DNA of 64,000 nt, taken from contig CM046001.1 in assembly GCA_025175895.1 (NCBI GenBank), positions 47,677,719 to 47,741,718 of the forward strand, in the 5' to 3' direction. The stretch's first letter is position 1, and each line of letters starts with the position of its first letter. The position numbers were made by a program, and so were the translations under genes. This DNA comes from Wurfbainia villosa. Its lineage: Eukaryota > Streptophyta > Magnoliopsida > Zingiberales > Zingiberaceae. The notes under the pieces are model-generated. The model searched no databases. It worked only from the letters and a program-made list of their open reading frames with translations, and was not told where the DNA came from. This document shows positions 1 to 12,511 of the stretch, in pieces.

Positions 1-1774
1 TAATACATTACATTGTAGATAACATGGTGTGTGGTGTCACACGGGAGATCATGTTATCGGCTCCTTGTAAAGTATAAGTAAAGGTTCACAACCGAGATGA
101 CTTTGGACAAACCATCGGAATAGTTGTAGTTTGACTATAAAATCACACTAGTGCACTTTGTGTGTATTGAGCAGGACCGACTTAGAGGTGATTCGATTTA
201 TTGCTGACTACATAATTGAATCAGACCTCGGATATTATTTTGTACATGCTCTTAATCCCGATATAATAACGGGCACATATACTTAGTATTCATCTCTTTG
301 ATTTACCAATGGGCGAGATTTATAGATTAAATCGATAGGCTCGGTAAGTTGGGAGATGATATTATTTATATGGTGTGTCATTGATTATAGGAGGAAACTA
401 TGTCCTATATATTAGGATGATGATGTCCCCTTGAGGAGCTCATAAGGTTCATCATGTAAACCCTGCAGGTGGACTTGGTCCGGCATGATGAAAAGGTTGA
501 GTGGTACTACTCATGGAGTTAGATGTTGATTAATTAATGGTCAGTAAATTAATTAATCGATGGACATTCGAGATCTTAAACACGGGGAGAAAATTTACAT
601 ATAATATATGGAGCCCATATTATTTTATGGGGGTTGGTGAGGTAGATCAATGATAATCCTTTAGTGGATTGGATTATCATTAATGGATCGGACTTTATGT
701 GGGCTTGATCCATGGGTGGCCAAGATCCAACTCCTCCTCATGGTCCCTATTGTAGCCTATTAACACCTCATGAAGCTTAGATCCAATGGATAGAAACAAA
801 ACTCTAGATCCAAAGGTAGAGATTAAATCTCTAAGATCCGACGGTTGAGATTAAATCTCTAGATCCAACGGTTGAGATTAAATCTCTAGAACCAATGGTG
901 GAGATTAAAAGGAGGATTATCCCTAACTCTATAAAAGGAGAACAAGGGGTTGGCGTGGAGAATAATTAAGGGAAGCAAAGGCATTGGAGTTGGCGGCAAG
1001 AGCTTGGAGCTAGGGTTTGGGCTTGGCGGCACTTAATAAGGAAAGTTTTTCCTTGTTATCTTCTTCTTCCTCAAGCTGTCGGCGCCCCTTGAGCTCCTTC
1101 CAGCCCTTGGCCGACATCCAAAGTAGGTCTTCTCCTTCTCCTTGGCCGGTGGAACAAAGGCTTAGGGTCCTCCCTTGAAGCTTTTGGCCGGCAACCATTA
1201 ATCTCCTCTTCCTTCTTGGCCAGCGGCAAGCTCCATCCTTGGAGGTTGTTGGTTGGTTGAAAGAAGGAAAAGATCTTTGTTTCTATTCTTCCTCTTACTC
1301 GGAACGAGCAAGGAAGGAAGATTGGCGATCTAGGAGCTTCAACTTTTGGTAGATCGTCGCCCACACGACGTCCGAAAGCAGGAAGGTCATACATTAGAAG
1401 ATCGAGAGGTATATCGATTCTCTAATATCTTTTGTAACTTGCTTGTATTTGTTTTTTCAATTATTAGCATGATATATTCTGTTTGTGGCTAAATAATACT
1501 TGGATCCCGAACATAAATACAAAAGCGGCGATCCAGACATCGTCTATTCCGCGGCTACTCATAGAATAGAGGTTGTTCGCTTGAACAACAAGTTTGTTCA
1601 AGTGACCTCTCTAAACGAATAACACGACGATGACTTGGTTGCTTGGGCAATCCCTTTTGTCTAGGATTAAATTTTTTTAATTCAGGGACATCGATGGGAT
1701 CGCCATGAACTAGCAATCGAGGTGAAGTGGGAAGCGAAGTTTCCCCTCACGGACTCGAAAAACTAAACCCTTCA
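1..1774 (+). repeat. Element A 5' LTR (partial)
   Basis: Aligns with 15806-17600 and ends in ...CCCTTCA directly before the PBS. A TATAAAAG box lies at 930-937 and recurs at the same place in the other family-A/D LTRs (16756, and reverse-complemented at 22470 and 33769), so it is the likely promoter. Upstream of it, 803-910 holds about four tandem units of roughly 27 bp, each ending near AGATTAAATCT. Short open frames at 1010-1394 are not genes; they recur only because the LTR recurs. Confidence 0.92.
930..937 (+). promoter_or_regulatory. Candidate LTR TATA box of family A
   Basis: TATAAAAG follows the tandem-repeat block and is kept in all four LTRs of family A/D seen here. Position inside the LTR fits an RNA polymerase II promoter at the U3/R border. 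The transcription start itself cannot be read from sequence. Confidence 0.6.
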
Positions 1775-1776
1775 AT

Positions 1777-1789
1777 TGGTATCAGAGCC
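1777..1789 (+). other. Element A primer-binding site
   Basis: TGGTATCAGAGCC, two bases after the LTR end, matches the 3' end of plant initiator-methionine tRNA, the usual copia primer. It is intact here. In B (5051) it has decayed to TGGTATTAGAGCC. Confidence 0.93.
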
Positions 1790-2827
1790 AAGGTTTCCGG
1801 TTTTATGTGTTTAAGGATTCGGTTACTCTTATGCATTTTTCATATATTATATGTGTCGGATAATAGTAGGATATGCGTAGTTTAACTCTTTGGTTGCAGG
1901 CATAAGATACGACTATTATGGCCATATGTGTGTATGTGATTGTATGTGTATATTTTGTTGAATCCTCGGGGTTGACGAGGCTAGTATTTAATTTTTTTGT
2001 AAATTAGATACGGCATTGTTTAGCCACTCTTTATTTTAGTTTACTTTCGATCTAGATTTCATGTACACTCCCTCATAGAGTATAGGATCGATGGATGTAA
2101 ATTAAAATATGTTTTAGTCTCGGCTCGGATCTTCGGATGGCTCGTACATGGCATAGGAGGAGCGGACGAGATGGCGATGCGACAGGAGACATATTGAAGA
2201 CAAAAGCCATAATAGTTGAAAAATAATTTATTTTTCATATTTATTGCTTATTGTTTGATATGCATGTCGTAGGCTAGAAAATTTCTCATTTTCAAATTAC
2301 TAAGTGTGAGAGGGAAATTTTTTTAAAAATTCCCACGACCTCCATTACGATTTTACAAGTGATGCAAATAAACTTGCACGTCGGCTCTGACTGCCTTCCT
2401 CCCCATCGGATGAGTTTGTTTGTGGATCACAAGGTTAAATATGGTTATAGGGAATTATTAAGGAGTGTGTGCACTTCCCCATCGGAAGGCACATAACCCG
2501 AGATAATTACCTTGGTACCGAGTAATGGTGAACACTTAGATACAAATATAAGTATCCTCCCCATCGAAGTCACTGCTTTTATTTGTAGGGCCAAAGAGGA
2601 ACCAACTATTAATTTTACTTGTCAAAAAGTTAGGTTGACAAGATAGTAAAATTAATGGGTAAAACCTCCTCTTACAAATGTAGAATTCGTATACGTTCAC
2701 ACTACCGTGGCATATGATATTCTCGGTGTTTTGAGGTGTTGATTGATTTTAAAATTTTATTGTTTGAGGAATCAATATTTTTTTGAAATCTAATGTTTTG
2801 ATTTATGTGATTCTTGGATTTTCAAAA
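1790..2827 (+). other. Element A untranslated leader
   Basis: A non-coding stretch between PBS and gag start. The minus-strand leader of D (31859-32907) is its clear counterpart. It has an imperfect internal inverted copy around 2580-2670, where TAATTTTACTTGTCAAAAAG and its near-complement face each other. I see no gene or RNA gene in it. Confidence 0.7.
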
Positions 2828-3209
2828 ATGACTTTCAGTCCACTTGTTGTGATACTAAAGGAAAATAAACTTACTGTACATAATTATGTTTATTGGGAAA
2901 AGGATTCTGGATATTGTCTTAACTGCTGAGGAGTACAAGTATGTATTCTTCGAAGAGTGTCCTCCTAAGCCTACGAATGAGCTAAAAGTCCTCGGAGCCG
3001 AGATCGATGGGGAAACCCAGGTCGATATCATTCTCCAGGCGACAGAAGGGCTTGCTCAGGCTCAGGCCATGATTCTACTTCTAAGCCAAAAGGCAAGAAG
3101 AAGAAGAAACAAACTGGGGCAAAGGCGGTGGGAGGTACTCAGGGAGGAGTGAAGAAGCCGAAAGGCAAGTGCTTCACTTGTAAGCAGACTGGACACTGGA
3201 AGAAGGACT
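2828..3209 (+). pseudogene. Element A gag remnant (internally deleted)
   Basis: Starts at the ATG at 2828. An extra G in the TGGG run near 2892 shifts the frame; the readable part then continues from about 2886. Compared with the full gag of B in this window, two blocks are missing: about 90 residues after the proline motif CPPKP, and about 35-45 residues after DIILQ. A zinc-knuckle start (CFTCKQTGHWKKD) is visible just before 3209, where element B interrupts it. Gag normally builds the virus-like particle, so this copy could not. D carries the same two deletions, so they predate both insertions. Confidence 0.85.
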
Positions 3210-5049
3210 TGTTAGTGTAAGCCCTAGAGCCAATCATGTGATGATTTTTGTATGGACTTTATTGTATCATATTCCTATTTATAAAGGCATGGTCATTATT
3301 TTTACTTGTACTGGTGCCAATAACTAAATATAAAAATGTCCTTGAGTAGTAGGTTCTTATCTATATAAATCGATTGGTTGAATCGATAATGAGATGATAT
3401 AGAGAACACTACTCTTAATCATTCCTAGTCGAGTATTAACATTCAGGGACAATGTTAATGCGTAGAGACTAGCATGTAGGTCAACATGATGACTTGATCT
3501 CACAAGTCATGGATATGAGATATCAAGTTGACACATGGGTATGCATTGGAGAATGTATACTGAAAGATCCGCCATGAGAAAGTATCGTGGATCGTTATAT
3601 GAGTGTCATATACTTTCTCATGTGGCTATTAGTATGACCATTAGTCCTTAGACCTGAAGTCACCATGGTTCCCTACATAAGGAGTTGCATACTTTGGCTT
3701 CGTCAAACCTCACCCGTAAATGGGTGGACTATAAAGGCTATTACTGGGTATGTAACAAATTATGTGGAGGGATGTGAGTGATGTAGATGGGATCTATCCC
3801 TCCTATATGACAATAGTGACATCGTTATTCTTGATAGAGTGAGACCACGAAGTGCATGGCCATGCCCAAATGAGTCAATATGAGATATTAAGCTCATTTG
3901 ATTAGAGTAAGTCTACTTGGAGTTCAAGATATAGATTGTACCGAGGATGACACGGTTTATGCTTCAATTGGTCAATCTAGATGTCAAGGAGAGAAGGACA
4001 TTGTCACATATTTTGAGAGTCATAATTAGTAGTCACAAAGGTGATGTTGGAGCTCAACATTCTTGTAACTTGGGTAGCAATGATGTGTTGCTAGATACTG
4101 CTCATTGCTTATGTTCCTAAATCGGTTTAGAGACATTGCCAACGTTACAAGAACCTATAGGGTCACACATAAAGGGCAATTAGATGGAGATTAGGTTCAT
4201 ATGATGAACCATGAGGATTAGGTTCATGGGATGAACCAAATTGGATTAAGAGTAATCCTAATTAGACTAATTGAGTTGGACTCGATTTGATTTAAATGTT
4301 GAATGAGTCTAATTTAGATTTGATTCATCAAATCAATTTAAATTAATGAATAGAGATTCATTAAATTAAAATTGACTTGAATCAAATGGTAGGATTTGAT
4401 CAACCATGGGAGATAAGAGGTCAAGTTTGACTTGACTTGAGAGGGAAGATGAAAGGTCAAGTTTGACTTGACCAAATGCCATGTCATGATTATGACTTGG
4501 CATGGCCGGCCAATGATGATGCTCCACATCATCATTGACTTATCATGTGGTGCCACCTCATGAGGGAGACCAAGACCCATTGTCTCTTGGAGTTACATGC
4601 ATGCATGTAACCCCCCAAGGTTAAAGTGGCCGACCACTTCTTGATGAGGAGTGAATTAATTTTGGGTAACTCCATCTTCTTCTTCCTTGCATCATCTTCT
4701 TCCTTGGTTCTCTTCCTCTCTTTCTCTCCCAAAACCTCCATTGCTGAGACCTTCAAGGAGTGCGAGCACACTCAAGATTGTCTTTGCTCCACCTATTTCT
4801 TGTGTGGATACCAATAGAGGAGTGTGCACTTGACACTCTCGAGTTCCGGTAATCCATTTGGACGAGCGGATAAGCGAAGGGCATCGCTTCAAGGGTAACT
4901 TTTTTATCATGTAGATCTAGAATAGATCTAAAGGTATTAGACACATACATGATAGTTTTATTTTTTTATACTTCGCACGGATCCGTGGGTGGGGCTTCCG
5001 AGGTTTCCGCAATGCAAAAAGCGGTTTTTGCGGCTCAGAAAACCCAACA
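3210..5049 (+). repeat. Element B 5' LTR
   Basis: 1840 bp, TGTTAGTGTAAG...AAACCCAACA, homologous to 10676-12511 and to solo LTR F (19477-21306). Small frames at 4338-4950 are LTR shadows repeated in each copy. Confidence 0.95.
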
Positions 5050-5050
5050 G

Positions 5051-5063
5051 TGGTATTAGAGCC
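5051..5063 (+). other. Element B primer-binding site (one mismatch)
   Basis: TGGTATTAGAGCC begins two bases after the LTR end. It differs from the initiator-Met tRNA complement by one C-to-T change, consistent with decay after insertion. Confidence 0.88.
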
Positions 5064-6695
5064 ACGTGCGAAGCATGTATGTGTTTTCGTTTTTGTAGAT
5101 TTTGCATGAGATATAAAAATTACATAATTTTATGTTTCTGTAAATTTCCTATTTTTATATAAATTTTGGGCATTTTTCTCGAAGAGTCGAAGCAACGAGT
5201 GTTGGGACACTTGTAGGCTTCAACCATCGAGAAAAACTCTCCGAAACGGCGAGTTCTCACTTTAGGTTTTTGGGAAAGTGACTTAAGTCGCTGTAATATC
5301 GTAGTAGGGACACTCACAACATTTATTTTACGAGTATGGGCGCTGCTCCTAACCTCGAAAGGGGCCTTGTCCCGCGATCGCGCCCGGAAACCGCTTAGCG
5401 GGATCGTTACGGAGAGGTGACTCATAAAATTGAAAAAAAAAGGAAAAATTATAGAAATTTTTGTAAAATAGATAATTTAGAATTATGTATAATTCTATGA
5501 TTGTCATGACCCAAGAACCCCAATGTGATTGGACACAATGTGTTGTAATTCATAATACGACCTGCGTGCCATTTTTGTGGTTGTGTGTGTTGTATAGTGT
5601 ATGCGACCTGCGCGTCGTGCCTCTTCTTTTGAAATTCTAGTTGTAAATAGTTTTAGACTCAAATGTAACTCGAGTTTCATATTTGTAATGTACAAAATGG
5701 AGCGGTGGAAAGTCCACTTGTAGACAAAGTTACGAGAAGGGTGCCGACGACACATGGCGGTCAAAGGAAGCGCTTGGAGAAGTCGCTAGCCCTAGGTTGA
5801 CCGTCCGATCTTCTCATTGGCTTGAGAAGATCGTAGTAGGGCCATGACCTAATCACAATTAATATATATATTTGTATATATGTTGATATATATTTGTTAT
5901 GCTTGTATGTATGTGATGCATGCTAGTAGAATAATGCTTGTATGTATATGATGCATGCTAGGATATTTTTCTTGTATGTATATGATGCATGCTAGAATAA
6001 TGCTTGTATGTATGTGATGCATGCTAATATAGGATAATAAAAGCCTTAATGCGTATATGATACACATTATGATTAGATTAGATCTTAATCGAATCAACTC
6101 GTAAATACCTACCAAGTCCTTGATACCCATCACTACCTCGATCATTTGTAGTTGTTGAATCTGCCAAAGTAGAGCAACGCATATTATCTTGGTAGGGTGC
6201 GGAGGGGCAATCTTTGTCCCGCCCATCACGGCTTGGGTTAGAGTAAGCTCAATTAGATTGAGTAAAACTAGTTAACTCAATTGGATCGAGTAGAACTATA
6301 GGCATATTCCAACCGTTGGAAAGATAGGATAAGATCGCATTTACACAAAATCTTGGCCGATTTAGCCAAAGCTAACTCAAGGTCTTTTGTAAATGTGGGT
6401 CTTGATCCTTTAAACAAGAGTTGCATAGAGATGTAATCGGTAATGTGTTACCCACCGATCGTACTAAGTCTTGGGCGATTTAGCCAAAGCTAACTCAAGG
6501 CTTAGTATGATGTGGATCTTGTCCCGCAAGAATTATAGCTAGTTTGTATGAATCTAGTAATGTGGTTTGACCACATCCATAACTCGATTCTACAAAATTC
6601 CTATAATTCAGTGGGAGCATCATTTGATTAAAGGCCTAATTAAATGATAAAAGAAATATGATATTAATTCTCTGCATTGTATGTTGTAGATTACT
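5064..6695 (+). other. Element B leader with tandem repeats
   Basis: 1.63 kb without a gene. At 5899-6028 there are four units of about 30-38 bp built on CTTGTATGTATATGATGCAT, each ending in ATGCATGCTA. At about 6358 and 6477 the 20-mer ATTTAGCCAAAGCTAACTCA occurs twice, about 120 bp apart, as part of a longer duplicated segment. Such leaders usually carry packaging and dimerisation signals, but I cannot assign that role here. Confidence 0.75.
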
Positions 6696-9600
6696 ATGTC
6701 GACAAACACGAACACTCTCTCTCTGTGTTCTGTCCTTGAGAAGGACAAGCTCAATGGAGCAAATTTCCTGGACTGGTACAGGAACTTGATAATCGTTCTC
6801 ACCCAAGAAAGGAAGCTCTACGTCCTGGAGAAGCCCATTCCGGAGGCACCTCCTGCCACTGCCTCGCGAGCTGACAAAGATGCTTACAAGAAGCATCAAG
6901 ATGATGCATTAGATGTGTCATGTCTAATGCTCGCGACCATGAACTCTGAGCTTCAGAAACAACACAAGTTCATGAATGCTTATGATATGGTTGAACATCT
7001 TCGTCAACTATATCAAGGACAAGCAAGGCACGAGAGTTATGAAGTCTCTAAGGCATTGTTTTGTTCCAAAATGCAAGATGGGACTCCCGTAGGTCCATAT
7101 GTACTCAAGATGATTGGGTACATAGAAAACCTACAGAGATTGGGATTCCCCCTTGTCCAAGAGCTGGCCACTGACTTAATCTTGCAGTCTTTGTCACAAA
7201 GCTACAATCAATTTATCATGAATTACAACATGAATGAAATTGATAAGCCACTGCCTGAGATGCTCAGCATGTTGAGAACTGCTGAGCTCAACCTTAAGAA
7301 GGGAAAATCTGACTCCATTTTGATGGTGCAGAAGAAGAAAGGCAAGGGCAAGCCTAAAGTTAAGGGAAAGTCCCAAGCCAAGGGCAAAGGAAAGGAACTA
7401 AAACCCAAAGGAGGGGTGGCCAAGGAAGGGGCTTGCTTCCATTGCAAGGAAGCTAGACACTGGAAGCGTAACTGCAAGGCATACCTGGAAGATCTTAAGA
7501 AGAAGAGAAGTGAGACTTCTACTTCAGGTATAAATGTTATAGAAGTCAATCTATCTATTTATTCATCATGGGTATTAGATACCGGATGTGCATCTCACAT
7601 TTGTACCAATGTGTAGGCGCTGAGAAATAGCAGGGCATTGACAAAGGGCGAGGTAGACCTACGAGTAGGCAATGGAGCAAGGGTTGCTGTTGTTGCTGTA
7701 GGAACTTATGATATATCTCTACCCTCTGGGCTTGTACTAGAATTAGATGAATATTGTTATGTGTCTGCCTTAACTAAGAACATCATTTCGGTTTCTTGTT
7801 TGGACAAGAAAGGATTTACATTTATAATAAAGAACAAATGTTGTTCAGTTTATTTAAATGATATATTCTATTGTAGTGCACCTCTAATGAACGGACTCTA
7901 CTTTCTAGACTTAGAGAGCCCTATCTATAACATAAGTACCAAAAGGTTCAAGTCAAATGAGTTGAACCAAACCTATCTCTGGCATTGTCGCTTAGGTCAC
8001 ATAAATGAGAGTCGCTTATCTCAGCTCCATAAGGATGGACTGCTAGACTCATTTGATTTTGAATCATATGAGACATGCGAGTCTTGCCTTTTAGGCAAGA
8101 TGACCAAGACTCCCTTTAGTGGACACAGCGAAAGAGCAACAGACTTGTTAGGACTTATACATAGTGATGTATGTGGTCCTTTCAATGTTGCTGCTAGAGG
8201 TGGTTACAGGTACTTCATTACATTTACTGATGATTTCAGTAGATATGGTTATGTGTATCTGATGACACATAAATCTGAATCCTTTGAAAAGTTCAAAGAA
8301 TTCAAGAATGAAGTACAAAACTAGCTTGGCAAGAGTATTAAGATACTTCGATTAGATCGAGGTGGTGAATACCTTAGCCATGAGTTTCGTGACTATCTAG
8401 CTGAGTGTGAGATTCTATCCCAACTCACTCCTCCTGGAACACCACAGTGGAATGGTGTATCCGAAAGGAGGAATCATACCCTATTAGATATGGTACGATC
8501 TATGATGAGTCACACAGATCTTCCTATATCCTTTTGGAGATATGCTCTAGACACAGCAGCCTTTACCCTTAACCGTGTACCATCCAAGGTTGTGATAAAG
8601 ACACCATATACGATATGGACAGGGAGAAATCCCAAAATATCTTTCATGAGGATTTGTGGTTGTGAGGCTTACGTTCGACGTAAAGTCTCAGACAAACTGG
8701 GACCAAAATCCGATAGGTGCTATTTTGTTGGATATCCCAAGGATACAAAGGGATATTACTTCTATATTCCCAGTCAACACAAAGTGTTTGTGGCAAAGAT
8801 TGGGGTTTTTTTAGATAGGGATTTTGTTTCTAGAAAAACTAGTGGGAGTACGTTCGATCTTGAAGAAATTCAAGATAAGGACCATAGCACTGAGGCCTTG
8901 ATGGAGGTTGAACAGGAACCACAAAGTGTTGTGGGTGATGAGGTTGTTGCACAAAGAGTTGTGGAACAACCACCTGTTCAGGTAGAACTACCTCTTCGCA
9001 GGTCTGATAGGGTACGTCGTCAGCGTGAGAGATACTCATTTCTCTTGTCTGACCATGATGATGTTATGCTCATTGAGAATGAGCCTACCTCCTATCAGGA
9101 AGCTGTGATGAGCCCAGATTCTGAGAAATGGCTAGAGGCCATGAGATCCGAGATGGAATCCATGTACACCAACCAAGTATGGACTTTGGTTGATCCACCT
9201 GAAGGGGTCAAACCCATTGGGTGTAAGTGGGTCTTTAGGAGAAAGACTGACATGGATGGACTTACGCATACCTATAAGGGCCGATTGGTGGCTAAAGGTT
9301 TCAAGCAGATTCATGGTATTGACTATGATGAAACCTTTTCTCCAGTGGCGATGTTTAAGTCCATTCGGATCTTGCTTGCTATTGCAGCATACCACGATTA
9401 TGAGATCTAGCAGATGGATGCCAAAACCGCATTTCTGAATGGAAACTTACTCGAGGATGTGTACATGACACAACCTGAGGGTTTTGAAGATCCATAGCAT
9501 ACTGGGAAAGTATGCAAGCTGCAAAGGTCCATTTATGGGCTAAAGCAAGCCTCTCAGAGCTGGAATCTTTGATTTGATGATGCGATCAAACAGTTTGGTT

Positions 9601-10655
9601 TCATCAAGAATGAAGATGAACCCTGTGTCTACAAGAGGGTTAATGGGAACACAGTTGTCTTCCTTGTATTGTATGTGGATGACATACTACTCATTGGGAA
9701 TGACATCCCTTCGCTACAGTCTATGAAGACTTGGCTGGGGACGTGCTTCTCAATGAAGGACTTAGGTGAAGCAGCCTGTATTCTAGGCATCAAGATCTAT
9801 AGAGATAGATCTAAGAGATTGCTTGGCCTTTGTCAGAGTACATACATTGACACGGTATTACTACGATTTGCCATGCAGAATTTCAAGAAGGGACTTCTGC
9901 CGATGTCACATGGTGTGAGTCTTTCAAAGACTTAAAGTCCCTCTTCTAGAGAGGAGAGAGATCACATTGATAAGATCCCTTACGCATCAGCTATAGGATC
10001 TATCATCTATGCCATGTTGTGTACTCGTCCTGATGTCTCGTATGCTTTGAGCATGATGAGTAGATATCAGTCAGATTCAGGTGAGCGTCACTGGATAGCA
10101 GGTAATAATATTCTTAAGTATTTGAGATGGACTAAAGAATATTTCTTGATATTTGGAGGCGATGAGGAGCTAGCTGTAAAGGGTTACAGTGATGCCAACT
10201 TCCAAACTAACCAGGATGATTATAGATCGCAGTCAGGGTTTGTGTTTTGCTAGAATGGTGGCGCTGTGAGCTGGAAGAGTTCGAAGTAGGACACAGTTGC
10301 TGATTCTACAATAGAAGCCGAGTATATTACTGCATCCGAGGCAGCAAAGGAGGCAGTTTGGATTCGTAAGTTCATTACTGAGCTTGGGGTGGTTCCTAGC
10401 ATTGCAGATCCTATAGAGCTCTATTGTGACAACAATGGAGCGATTGCACAGGATAAGGAACCTCGCTCACACCAGTGGATCAAACACATACTACGGTGCT
10501 TCCATCTCATTCGAGAGATTATCGATAGAGGAGATGTGAAGATTTGCAGAGTACCCACAGAGGCTAACATCGCAGATCCCTTGACCAAGGATTTGGCACA
10601 GAAAAAGCATGATGGTCACATTAGGTCATTGGGTAATAGATACTATGGTGATTGA
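6696..10655 (+). pseudogene. Element B gag-pol polyprotein, single frame with eight nonsense codons
   Basis: One reading frame of 1320 codons from ATG 6696 to the natural stop TGA at 10653, normal length for a copia polyprotein. Order: Gag capsid-like region; zinc knuckle CX2CX4HX4C (CFHCKEARHWKRNC, 7433-7474); protease with an intact DTG (7578-7586); integrase with its N-terminal zinc finger (LWHCRLGH, CESC) and core residues in HSDVCGP, DDFSRYGY and NGVSERR; reverse transcriptase with YVDD (9672-9683); RNase H with EAEY and YCDN. Internal stops lie at 7614, 8322, 9408, 9495, 9570, 9933, 10251 and 10287. All eight are in frame and there is no frameshift. Each can be explained by one C-to-T or G-to-A transition from a sense codon expected at that place (mostly CAG). 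Enzymatically the copy is dead; structurally it is almost complete. Confidence 0.95.
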
Positions 10656-10675
10656 CACTAGTGCTAGTGGAAGAT

Positions 10676-12511
10676 TGTTAGTGTAAGCCCTAGAGCCAAT
10701 CATGTGATGATTGTTGTATGGACTTTATTGTATCATATTCCTATTTATAAAGGCATGGTTATTATATTTACTTGTATTGGTGCCAAATAACTAAATATAA
10801 TAATGTCCTTGAGTAGTAAGTTCTTATCTATATCAATTGATTTGTTGAATCGATAATGAGAAGATATAGAGAAAACTACTCTTAATCATTCCTAGTCGAG
10901 TATTAACATTCAGGGACAATGTTAATGCGTAAAGGCTAGCATGTAGGTCAACATGATGACTTGATCTAATAAGTCATGGATATGAGATATCAAGTTGACA
11001 CATGGGTATGCATTGGAGAATGTATACTGAAAGACCCGCCATGAGAAAGTATCATGGATCGTTATATGAGTGTCATATACTTTCTCATGTGGCTATTAGT
11101 ATGACTATTAGTCCTTAGACCTGAAGTCACCATGGTTCCCTATATAAGGAGTTGCATACTTTGGCTTCGTCAAACGTTACCCGTAAATGGGTGGACTATA
11201 AAGGCGATTACTGGGTATGTAACAAATTATGCGGAGGGATGTGAGTGATGTAGATGGGATCTATCCCTCCTATATGACGGGAGTGACATCGTTATTCTTG
11301 ATAGAGTGAGACCACGAAGTGCATGACCATGCCCAAATGAGTCAATATAAGATATTGAGCTCATTTGATTAGAGTGAGTCTTCTTGGAGTTCAAGATATA
11401 GATTGTACCGAGGATGACATGGTCTATGCCTCAATTGGTCAATCTAGATGTCAATGATGGAGGGACATTGTCACATATTGTGAGAGTCACAATTAGTAGT
11501 CACAAAGGTGATGTTGGATCTCAACATTCTTGTAACTTGGGTAGCAATGTTATGTTACTAGATACCGCTCATTGCTTATGTTCCTAAATCGGTTTAGGAG
11601 CATTGCCAACATTACAAGAACCTATAGGGTCAAACACAAAGGGCAATTAGATGGATATAAGGTTCATATAATTAACCATGAGGATTAGGTTCATGGGATC
11701 AACCAAATTGGATTAAGAGTAATCCAAATTAGACTAATTGAGTTAGACTCAATTTGATTCAAGTGTTGAGTCTAATTTAGATTTAATTCATTGAGTCAAT
11801 TTAAATTAATGAATAGAGATTCATTAAATTAAATTGACTTGAATCAAGTGGTTAGATTTGATCAACCATGGGAGATAAGAGGTCAAGTTTGACTTGACTT
11901 GAGAGGGAAGATGAATGGTCAATTTTGACTTGACCAAATGCCATGTCATGATGATGACTTGTCATGGCCGGCCAATGATGATGCTCCACATCATCATTGA
12001 CTTATCATGTGGTGCCACCTTATGATGGAGACCAAGAGCCATTGGCTCTTGGAGTTACATGCATGCATGTAACCCCCCAAGGTTAAAGTGGTCGGCCACT
12101 TCTTGATGAGGAGTGAATTGTTTTTGGTTAACTCCATCTTCTTCTTCCTTGGATCATCTTCTTCCTTGGTTCTCTACCTCTCTTGCTTTCCCAAAACCTC
12201 CATTGCCGAGACCTTCAAGGAGTGCTAGCACACTCAAGATTGTCTTTGCTCCACCTATTGCTTGTGTGGATACCAATAGAGGAGTGTGCACTTGACACTC
12301 TCGAGTTCCGGCAATCCATTTGAATGAGCGGGATAAGCGAAGGGCTTCGCTTATGGGTAACTTCTTATCATGTATATCTAGAGTAGATCTAAAGGTATTA
12401 GACACATACATGTTAGTTTTATTTTTTTTATACTTCGCACGGATCCGTGGGCGGGGCTTCCGAGGTTTCCGCAACGCAAAAAGCGGTTTTTGCGGCTCGG
12501 AAAACCCAACA
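10676..12511 (+). repeat. Element B 3' LTR
   Basis: 1836 bp, matching the 5' LTR end to end. It follows a short purine-rich run (AGTGGAAGAT) that serves as a weak PPT. A frame at 12154-12570 (-) crosses the LTR edge and is not a gene. Confidence 0.95.

Larger units (their letters stand above)
3210..12511 (+). mobile_element. Element B: full-length Ty1/copia element nested in A
   Basis: Length 9302 bp. Starts TGTTAG and ends CCAACA, with the 5-bp TSD GGACT at 3205-3209 and 12512-12516. Structure: 1840-bp 5' LTR, decayed PBS, 1.6-kb leader, one continuous gag-pol frame, 1836-bp 3' LTR. It split the gag zinc knuckle of A. The two LTRs differ by roughly 5% over the first 220 bp by eye, so it is not a very recent insertion. 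Solo LTR F is of the same family. Confidence 0.96.

Noticed and set aside
1071..1394. 107-codon minus frame that recurs at 16995-17219 and 22021-22407
   Set aside because: It recurs because the family-A/D LTR recurs; it is antisense to the LTR transcript and differs by frameshifts.
5897..6229. 110-codon minus frame with repeated Ile/His stretches
   Set aside because: Antisense reading of the B leader tandem repeat; no start context or domain.
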